A stretch of DNA of 18,789 nt, taken from Sphingobacterium sp. Lineage in GTDB: Bacteria; Bacteroidota; Bacteroidia; Sphingobacteriales; Sphingobacteriaceae. The position numbers and the translations under genes are program-made. Of the stretch, positions 1 through 5,629 are shown one piece after another (within the stretch, counting starts at the first letter, position 1; each line of letters begins with the position of its first letter). Under the pieces are notes generated by a model. That model was not told where the DNA came from and searched no databases. It saw nothing but the letters and a program-made list of their open reading frames with translations. The DNA lies in contig JASLCA010000066.1 of assembly GCA_030146225.1 (NCBI GenBank), positions 1 through 18,789 of the forward strand. Reading direction: 5' to 3'.

Positions 1-305
1 AATTAGAGACAGATAACTTACAAGAGCTTGTTGATACAAACAAGACCGTAATGGTACAATATGCTGCTTCTTGGTGTGGCAACTGTAGAATTATGAAGCC
101 AAAATTTAAAAAATTGGCTACTGAAAATGAAGATGTTTACTTTGTAATTGTGGATGCAGAGAAATTCCCTGAGTCCCGCAAGCTTGCGAACGTAAACAAC
201 CTACCTACATTTGCTGCATTTAGAGATGGTAAATTGGTAAACCAAGTACAAACAAACAAAGTTGACGGAGTAATTGAAATATTAAATGAAGCTACCAGTA
301 ATTAA
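1..305 (+). CDS. Thioredoxin-fold protein, 5' end cut by window
   Basis: The reading frame is open from base 3 to a TAA at 303-305, so the gene starts before the window. The ATG at 51 is internal: the residues before it (LETDNLQELVDTNKTV) read as the first helix and strand of a thioredoxin fold. The active site is WCGNC, where classical thioredoxins have WCGPC, followed by the usual RIMKP. Further on come VDAEKFPESRKLANVNNLPTF, with the cis-proline (NLPT) that packs against the active site, and FRDGKLV. It is probably a cytoplasmic thiol-disulfide oxidoreductase. It overlaps the next gene by 20 bases and is surely co-transcribed with it. In related genomes such a pair often follows a peroxiredoxin gene, which would lie outside the window; that is background knowledge, not seen here. 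Confidence 0.88.
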   Translation, partial: LETDNLQELVDTNKTVMVQYAASWCGNCRIMKPKFKKLATENEDVYFVIVDAEKFPESRKLANVNNLPTFAAFRDGKLVNQVQTNKVDGVIEILNEATSN

Positions 306-543
306 ACACCTTATTGAGTTTATTCAGCAAAATGATGTGGACTTTGTACATGAGACCATTGAAACTTTGGAATCCTTAACGGAATCTCCAGCATTAAAAG
401 ATGAGGAGCTAGACGTTATAGGAGAAATTATTTCCAACCTATATGGAGCGGTGGAAGTGGATAAACTTATAAAAGCCGGTGCCCCACAAAATGAAGCTTT
501 AAATAGCTTTATGAAAAGGGTTCTCGGATCCATTGACCAATAA
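286..543 (+). CDS. DUF6952 family small protein
   Basis: An 85-residue acidic, soluble, mostly helical protein. It has no signal peptide, no membrane segment and no cysteine. It matches what I recall of the DUF6952 family, which sits downstream of thioredoxin-like genes in Bacteroidota; its function is unknown to me. Its start lies inside the last codons of the thioredoxin-fold gene (ATGAAGCTACCAGTAATTAA carries both the start and the previous stop), so translation is probably coupled. Residues such as LDVIGEIISNLYGAVEVDKLI suggest a small helical bundle. A role as partner or regulator of the thioredoxin-like protein is inference from neighbourhood only. The family call rests on memory of the sequence type. 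Confidence 0.75.
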   Translation: MKLPVIKHLIEFIQQNDVDFVHETIETLESLTESPALKDEELDVIGEIISNLYGAVEVDKLIKAGAPQNEALNSFMKRVLGSIDQ

Positions 544-551
544 TATTATTA

Positions 552-637
552 TCAGCTTCCCATATTTAGCTGAGGTAAAACTTTTCTGCAACAAGCCTGC
601 TGTTTATAACTTGGCTGATGTGGAAAAGTTTTTTTTT
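552..637 (+). terminator. 3' UTR hairpins with T-run after the DUF6952 gene
   Basis: Nine bases after the stop at 543 is a small hairpin, TCAGCT (552-557) with AGCTGA (568-573). Then AAAACTTTTC (577-586) pairs with GAAAAGTTTT (623-632), and the 3' arm runs into nine T (629-637). The 36-base interior is weakly structured (AGCC/GGCT). Stem plus T-run is the form of an intrinsic terminator, but the stem is AT-rich and the loop long, so termination may be partial. Confidence 0.5.
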
Positions 638-649
638 GGCATCCTGCCA

Positions 650-681
650 TTTGACAGTTTTTAACCCTATTTTTACTAGTA
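650..681 (+). promoter_or_regulatory. Weak promoter candidate before a possible small RNA
   Basis: TTTG at 650-653 is followed after 20 bases by TACTAGTA at 674-681. The spacing fits the Bacteroidota -33/-7 pattern, but only the leading TA of the TAnnTTTG element matches. It would start transcription near 684-688. The reason to list it is that it would place a short transcript exactly between this point and the strong terminator at 791-827. Confidence 0.25.
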
Positions 682-683
682 CT

Positions 684-827
684 AAAGGTTACTATTTTTA
701 AAACGAACAACCATTCTTGCTTGGCGTTTTCTCACCAAATCCAAAGAGCTGGCATGCGCAAGTTTTAGACAAAGATTTTTAATTGTTGGTAAGGGGAATC
801 AAAATCATTTGATTCCCCTTATTTTTT
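684..827 (+). ncRNA. Candidate small structured RNA
   Basis: This non-coding stretch ends in a very strong intrinsic terminator lying 250 bases beyond the nearest upstream stop codon. Upstream of the terminator the sequence can fold into a long broken hairpin: ATTTTT (694-699) with AAAGAT (771-776), AAAAC (700-704) with GTTTT (762-766), then, after an 11-base one-sided bulge (705-715), CTTGC (716-720) with GCAAG (758-762). The C704 and C716 pairs compete for G762. A closing stem, an open middle and an inner stem resemble the plan of 6S RNA, and a 6S-like class is described in Flavobacteriia; I cannot test the match. No ORF of note fits here. An alternative is simply a long 3' UTR of the DUF6952 operon. 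Confidence 0.33.
791..827 (+). terminator. Strong intrinsic terminator
   Basis: AAGGGGAATCAAA (791-803) pairs perfectly with TTTGATTCCCCTT (808-820) around the loop ATCA, and is followed by a T-rich tail (six T at 822-827). A 13-bp stem with a GC block at its base is a clear intrinsic terminator for plus-strand transcription. It also shows that an ATG at 809, inside the hairpin, is not the start of the next gene. Confidence 0.88.
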
Positions 828-854
828 GTCTAGCAAAAGGTTACAGAATTCCAA

Positions 855-886
855 TTGGTTTGAACCCGAAATATTTCTTACTTTTA
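855..886 (+). promoter_or_regulatory. Candidate promoter of the PIG-L/SSS operon
   Basis: TTGG (855-858), 20 bases, then TACTTTTA (879-886), which has seven of the eight TAnnTTTG positions right. The element ends six bases before the ATG at 893, so the mRNA would have almost no leader. Single mismatches are easily met in AT-rich DNA, so this is tentative. Confidence 0.35.
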
Positions 887-892
887 ACCTTG

Positions 893-3334
893 ATGAGAAA
901 ACTATACATTAGCCTTTACCTCCTAAGTATCCTTGTTACACAGGCTTTTAGCCAAGCCTATAAGCCGTTGCAGGCAGCAGATATTTTGTTGCAGATGCAA
1001 AAGCTCAACACCTTGGGAACAGTGCTGTACTTTGCGGCTCACCCAGATGATGAAAACACAAAGCTTATTGCTTACCTCGCATCCGAACGAAAGGTTCGAA
1101 CGGCCTACTTATCCCTTACTAGGGGCGATGGCGGTCAAAACCTTATTGGCACCGAGCAGGGTGCAGAACTGGGACTTATACGGACTCAAGAACTGCTGCA
1201 GGCGCGCAAGATAGATCAGGGCGAACAGTACTTTACAGCGGCCTATGATTTTGGCTTTTCTAAAACACACTCCGAAACCTTTGCCTTCTGGAATAAACAG
1301 GAAGTACTGCGCGAGGCCGTCTGGATTATAAGGAAGCTACAGCCCGACATTATTATTACGCGCTTTCCACCTGATGAAAGGGGCGGCCATGGACACCATC
1401 AAGCTTCAGCGATGCTAGCAAAAGAGGCTTACATTGCTGCTGCGGATAAAAACATCTTCCCAGAGCAGCTTTCAGAAGTAGCACCTTGGCAAGCTAAACG
1501 CTTAATCTGGAATACGGGCAGCTTTATGCACATGCCTGAAAATGGCCCGCCACTTCTTAAAATAGATATTGGACAGTTCAACACCCTGTTGGGGCAATCC
1601 TATGGAGAACTCTCAGCTGTAAGTCGTTCACAACATAAAAGCCAGGGCTTTGGCGCCGCCGTAACAAATGGACAGACAATAGAATCATTCGAACATGTAA
1701 GTGGAAGCCAAGCTCAAAATGACATCTTCGACGGGGTAAACCTATCTTGGTCAAGAGTTAAAGGCGCTGAAAAGATAGCGAAGTCCGTGGATGAACTTAT
1801 CGCCAAATATAAGCCAGAAGCACCACAACAATCTATTCCAGGATTGGTTAATATCTGGAAATCCATACAGCACTTGGACAATGCGTACTGGAAGGAAAAG
1901 AAATCCAAGGAGCTAGAAAACTTGATCCTTGCCTGCGCAGGTATACATATTGGAGCCTGGGTAGAAAAGCCCTACTATACACAGGGAGCAAGCATCCCCT
2001 TTAAGACAGCAGTAGTGCTAAGAAATCCCAATGTAAAGCTGAGCTTGCTCGAAGTAGATCAGCAAGCCACAAACTTAGCCCTAGCCTACAATACGAGCGC
2101 CTCCTTTGATAGTCACTACCAGGCGCAGAATACCACCCAGCCCTTTTGGTTAGCGAAACCATTTTCCCTAGGCAAGTTTGCTATTGAAGACAAGGATTTT
2201 GGTCAAGCCAGCAATCAGGATCTGCCTTCAGCAAAGGTTCTTCTAGGCATTGAGGGAATTAAAATTCCCTTGGTATTGCCATTAAAATACAAGTATGTAG
2301 ACCCTGTTCGTGGAGAAGTACAGGAGTATGTACAGGTAAGGCCTAACCTAACGGCTGTTGCAGCGCAATCCAGCCTGTTAATAGGCTTAGGCCAGACAAG
2401 AACAATCTCGGTGCAGTTCCAGCAGCAAGCAGGCCTTACACAGCAAGCTACAATCGTTGCCAATATCGCCGCCGCAGGCTGGAAAGTAAGCCCATCGCAT
2501 GTAAGCTTGAATTTCGACAAGGATAATAGCCTGCTTACACAAGAATTTGAAATTCAAAATATCTCCGCAAGCGATGCCGCTGCAAGCTTGGTATTCACAG
2601 CCGAAGGTCATCCCCTACAGGGAATAAGAGAAATCGCTTATAGCCATATTCCTACACAAGCTTGGTTTCCGCCTGCTGCTGTAAAATTACAGGGCGTAGA
2701 TTTAATAAATCCAGTAAAACAAGTCGCGTATATTATGGGTGCTGGAGATCGAGTACCCGAAGCCCTTAAGGCGCTCGGCATGCAGGTAGATATTATTAAG
2801 ACCGAAGATATTACAGCAGCCCTGCTGAGCAAGTATGAGGCTGTTGTCTTTGGGGTACGTATTATGAATGTAGACAAAAACATTGCGCAGAAACTCCCTA
2901 TTGTGTATGCCTATGTAGAAAATGGTGGGGTTGCGCTGATGCAGTACAATGTTAACACAGCCTTAAAACTTGCAGACTTTGGGCCAAAGCCCCTAAGCAT
3001 TACGCGGGCAAGAGTTACCGAAGAGGATGCCCTAGTACATTTTATCAACCCTGAAGATCCGGCCTTAAATTATCCAAATAAGATTAGCGCAAAAGACTTT
3101 GATAATTGGGTGCAAGAGCGCGGACTTTACTTTGCGGAACAGATAGACCCTAGTTATCGCACGCCTTTGTCTATGCATGATAAGAATGAAAAGGCCCATA
3201 ATGGCTCATTATTGATAAATAATTACGGAAAAGGCAAGTTTATCTATACTTCACTGTCATTTTTCAGACAATTACCCGCAGGAGTTCCCGGAGCTAGTAG
3301 ATTATTTGTAAATTTGTTAACAAAGGAAAAATAA
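893..3334 (+). CDS. Secreted PIG-L family deacetylase with C-terminal amidotransferase-like domain
   Basis: An 813-residue exported protein. I chose the ATG at 893 because it opens directly into a signal peptide (MRKLYISLYLLSILVTQAFS, cut near residue 21), whereas the in-frame ATG at 809 lies inside a terminator hairpin. Residues about 40-260 are a PIG-L/LmbE zinc deacetylase domain: AHPDDEN with H50, D52 and D53, and the third zinc-ligand region GGHGHHQ (H166, H168, H169). This family removes acetyl groups from N-acetylglucosamine-type substrates. The middle part looks like beta-sandwich domains. Residues about 645-790 (VAYIMGAGDRVPEALKALG, then VVFGVRIM and GGVALMQYN) resemble a class I glutamine-amidotransferase-like fold, probably non-catalytic since no Cys-His pair is visible. 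Similar 800-residue proteins are common in Bacteroidota. Substrate unknown. First gene of an operon ending in a symporter. Confidence 0.9.
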   Translation: MRKLYISLYLLSILVTQAFSQAYKPLQAADILLQMQKLNTLGTVLYFAAHPDDENTKLIAYLASERKVRTAYLSLTRGDGGQNLIGTEQGAELGLIRTQELLQARKIDQGEQYFTAAYDFGFSKTHSETFAFWNKQEVLREAVWIIRKLQPDIIITRFPPDERGGHGHHQASAMLAKEAYIAAADKNIFPEQLSEVAPWQAKRLIWNTGSFMHMPENGPPLLKIDIGQFNTLLGQSYGELSAVSRSQHKSQGFGAAVTNGQTIESFEHVSGSQAQNDIFDGVNLSWSRVKGAEKIAKSVDELIAKYKPEAPQQSIPGLVNIWKSIQHLDNAYWKEKKSKELENLILACAGIHIGAWVEKPYYTQGASIPFKTAVVLRNPNVKLSLLEVDQQATNLALAYNTSASFDSHYQAQNTTQPFWLAKPFSLGKFAIEDKDFGQASNQDLPSAKVLLGIEGIKIPLVLPLKYKYVDPVRGEVQEYVQVRPNLTAVAAQSSLLIGLGQTRTISVQFQQQAGLTQQATIVANIAAAGWKVSPSHVSLNFDKDNSLLTQEFEIQNISASDAAASLVFTAEGHPLQGIREIAYSHIPTQAWFPPAAVKLQGVDLINPVKQVAYIMGAGDRVPEALKALGMQVDIIKTEDITAALLSKYEAVVFGVRIMNVDKNIAQKLPIVYAYVENGGVALMQYNVNTALKLADFGPKPLSITRARVTEEDALVHFINPEDPALNYPNKISAKDFDNWVQERGLYFAEQIDPSYRTPLSMHDKNEKAHNGSLLINNYGKGKFIYTSLSFFRQLPAGVPGASRLFVNLLTKEK

Positions 3335-3347
3335 CGAATAAAATATA

Positions 3348-3545
3348 ATGGAAAATCAAGTAGAAAAAAACGAAACAATCAACACTAAAGGAATTATTAT
3401 CCTCCTAGGTTCTGTTTTTGGAGCCCTAATCTCAATTGTTACCTGTGGAACATTTACGGGTTTCATTACGGGTATCGTTGTCGGTTTAATCTTCGCTACT
3501 TTCTTTATCAGCGCTTTTTTACCACACAAACCACATGACAGATAA
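3348..3545 (+). CDS. Small two-helix membrane protein, unknown function
   Basis: A 65-residue protein starting 13 bases after the deacetylase stop. After a polar, charged N-terminus (about 13 residues) it has two hydrophobic glycine-rich segments at about residues 15-36 and 39-58, then the polar tail PHKPHDR. This looks like a small inner-membrane helical hairpin. I do not recognise a family. Its last codons overlap the start of the 39-residue gene by 11 bases, so it belongs to the deacetylase-symporter operon. A role as an accessory subunit of the transporter is only a suggestion from context; it could also be unrelated. Confidence 0.72.
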   Translation: MENQVEKNETINTKGIIILLGSVFGALISIVTCGTFTGFITGIVVGLIFATFFISAFLPHKPHDR

Positions 3546-3654
3546 GGGATTACCTCCTTTTGTTAAAAGCTGGCGACAGTTCTACATATACGTATGTATA
3601 TGGCTTGTTGTCTGCATTTTAGGCCTTTATTGGTTTACTAGATATTTTGCATGA
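3535..3654 (+). CDS. 39-residue single-helix membrane protein
   Basis: ATG at 3535, stop TGA at 3652-3654. It encodes a 39-residue protein: polar start MTDKGLPPFVKSW, an aromatic, hydrophobic helix at about residues 17-35 (rich in Y, C, W, L, I, V), then a short end TRYFA. It overlaps the preceding gene by 11 bases and the symporter by four (ATGA at 3651-3654). This tight double overlap fills the only gap in the operon and is the strongest sign that it is real. Short single-helix proteins of this kind precede sodium:solute symporters in other Bacteroidota, as far as I recall; some other SSS carriers also need a small membrane partner. Function here is inferred, not shown. Confidence 0.7.
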   Translation: MTDKGLPPFVKSWRQFYIYVCIWLVVCILGLYWFTRYFA

Positions 3655-5348
3655 GTACTATTGATTGGATAGTACTCTTTGCAACCCTATTGCTTATTGT
3701 CATTTATGGCATGTACAAAAGCCGAGGGATAAAAAATATTGATGGTTACATCGTAGGCGATAGGGAACTGCCTTGGTATAATGTTGGCCTGTCCGTTATG
3801 GCTACCCAGGCCAGCGCCATTACCTTTCTTTCGGCACCAGGGCTTGCTTATTCCAACGGGATGGGCTTTGTACAGTTCTATTTTGGCCTTCCCTTGGCCA
3901 TGATTATCCTCTGTATAACCTTTGTGCCCATCTTTAATCGCCTCAAGGTTTATACCGCATATGAATTTCTTGAAAACCGCTTTGATGTAAAGACTAGGGT
4001 CCTTACGGCCATCTTATTTCTGATACAACGCGGTATTTCCACAGGGATTACCATCTTTGCCCCATCTATCATCCTCTCGAGCATCTTACACCTAGACGTT
4101 ACCTATACCACCTTAATGATTGGCATAACGGTAATTATATACACCGTCTGGGGAGGCACGAAAGCCGTATCCTATACACAGCTCTTGCAGATGGGGATTA
4201 TATTTACGGCAATATTCGCTGCGGGGATAATGGTAGTAAAGCTACTCCCTGCACATATAGGCTTTTCAGAGGCCCTGCATATTGCAGGAAAGTCCGGAAA
4301 AACCAATGCCATAGACCTGAGCTTTGACCTCAACAATCAATATACCCTATGGACGGGATTGATAGGAGGCTTCTTCTTACAACTATCCTATTTTGGGACT
4401 GATCAAAGCCAAGTGGGACGCTACTTAACTGGCGCATCCATAAGGGATTCCCGAATGGGCCTCTTAATGAATGGTTTATTAAAAGTGCCCATGCAGTTTG
4501 CCATCCTGCTTATTGGGGTGCTCGTTTTTACCTTCTATCAATTTAATACCCCGCCTTTGTTTTTTAACAATGTAGAGGTTCATAAGATTGAGAATGGGCC
4601 GTACAAAGCAGATTACAAGCGTCTGGTCGCTAAAAACGAAAGCCTGAGTCAGGAGAAAAAAAATATAGTACTCGATCTAACAGCCGCCATTCAAAATGAG
4701 GATCAGGTGGCCGTGGACAAGGAGCGCACCGCATTGCAGGGTAAAAATGCAGAAAGCCAGCTAATCAGAAAGGATATGGAGGAGCTGTTGCTGAAAAACA
4801 ACCCCAAGGCGGAGCTAAATGACAACAACTATATATTCCTCTCTTTTATTACCAGCACCTTCCCAAGGGGCTTTATAGGCCTCTTAATAGCCGTTATATT
4901 CTTGGCCTCTATGGGCGCAACAGCCAGTGCCATCAATTCCTTATCCTCTACCTCAGCTGTGGATATCTATAAACGCTTTATCAACAAGGAGGCTTCCGAC
5001 AAAACCTATTTACGCGCCTCTAGGATACTCACCCTATTTTGGGGAATAATAGCCCTGATTGTAGCTCTTTTTGCAAACAAACTTGGGAATCTACTTGAAG
5101 CCGTAAATATCTTGGGATCCTTGTTCTACGGAACCATACTGGGTATATTTTTGGTCGCATTCTACTTTAAGCGCATCGGAGGGAAGGCTGTATTTTGGGC
5201 GGCGCTATGTACGGAGGTTGTGGTGTTTGCGGTATGGAAGGCAGACATCTTAGCATACCTATGGCTCAACCTATTGGGCTGTATCTGTGTAATTCTCTTC
5301 GGCTATCTGCTGCAATGGGCAAAGCCCACAAAAGTAACCCCGGTATAA
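3651..5348 (+). CDS. Sodium:solute symporter (SSS family)
   Basis: A 565-residue inner-membrane carrier with about 13 helices. Family marks: a first helix followed by GYIVGDRELPWYNVGLS, the helix MATQASAITFLSAPG (residues 50-64), YTAYEFLENRFD (101-112), VWGGTKAVSYTQLLQMG (166-182), and the TASAINSLSSTSAVDIYKR stretch (424-442), whose serines and threonines correspond to the family's sodium site. It carries a soluble, highly charged insert of about 85 residues (308-392), predicted helical or coiled, between two helices. The substrate is not clear; SSS members carry sugars, amino acids or organic acids. The position behind a PIG-L deacetylase suggests a sugar or amino-sugar product. Its start overlaps the 39-residue gene by four bases. 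Its last codons lie in sequence that resembles the downstream 136-bp repeat. Confidence 0.92.
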   Translation: MSTIDWIVLFATLLLIVIYGMYKSRGIKNIDGYIVGDRELPWYNVGLSVMATQASAITFLSAPGLAYSNGMGFVQFYFGLPLAMIILCITFVPIFNRLKVYTAYEFLENRFDVKTRVLTAILFLIQRGISTGITIFAPSIILSSILHLDVTYTTLMIGITVIIYTVWGGTKAVSYTQLLQMGIIFTAIFAAGIMVVKLLPAHIGFSEALHIAGKSGKTNAIDLSFDLNNQYTLWTGLIGGFFLQLSYFGTDQSQVGRYLTGASIRDSRMGLLMNGLLKVPMQFAILLIGVLVFTFYQFNTPPLFFNNVEVHKIENGPYKADYKRLVAKNESLSQEKKNIVLDLTAAIQNEDQVAVDKERTALQGKNAESQLIRKDMEELLLKNNPKAELNDNNYIFLSFITSTFPRGFIGLLIAVIFLASMGATASAINSLSSTSAVDIYKRFINKEASDKTYLRASRILTLFWGIIALIVALFANKLGNLLEAVNILGSLFYGTILGIFLVAFYFKRIGGKAVFWAALCTEVVVFAVWKADILAYLWLNLLGCICVILFGYLLQWAKPTKVTPV

Positions 5349-5357
5349 ATTAAAAAT

Positions 5358-5493
5358 ACCCGCATGTCCTATGCTGTCCTGCTAAGATTGCGGAGTTTAC
5401 ATCCAGCACTATAAACTTGCGTGAAAGACTATTATGCTTCTAGGGAACTAGGAGCTAAGCCATTAAAAGTATCGACGGTAAAGATTAAAAAGC
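5358..5493. repeat. Repeat unit 1
   Basis: Full 136-bp unit beginning ACCCGCATGTCC and ending TTAAAAAGC. Read on the minus strand it holds a decayed copy of the amidase C-terminal coding end; the final 31 bases (5463-5493) are identical to the true gene end at 5599-5629. An in-frame TAG shortly before that end shows it no longer encodes the domain. Confidence 0.9.
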
Positions 5494-5629
5494 ACCCGCT
5501 TGTCCTATGCTGTCTTGCTAAGATTGCGGAGTTTACATCCAGCACTATAAACTTGCGTGAAAGACTATTATGCTTCTAGAGGACTAGGAGCTAAGCCATT
5601 AAAAGTATCGACGGTAAAGATTAAAAAGC
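5494..5629. repeat. Repeat unit 2, reaching into the amidase gene end
   Basis: Second full unit, differing from unit 1 at four positions (two of them in the loop of the GCTTCTAG/CTAGGAGC hairpin). Its right end, 5599-5629, is the last ten codons and stop of the amidase gene. Confidence 0.9.

Noticed and set aside
809..892. N-terminal extension of the PIG-L gene from the ATG at 809
   Set aside because: The ATG lies in the 3' arm of a strong terminator hairpin, and the ATG at 893 starts exactly at a signal peptide.
2215..2883. Overlapping minus-strand ORFs inside the deacetylase gene
   Set aside because: They are opposite a well-supported gene, are cysteine-rich in a random way, and have no plausible start signals.
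3582..3599. AT-rich near-palindrome around ATACGTAT
   Set aside because: It lies within the 39-residue coding sequence and is short; it is likely chance.
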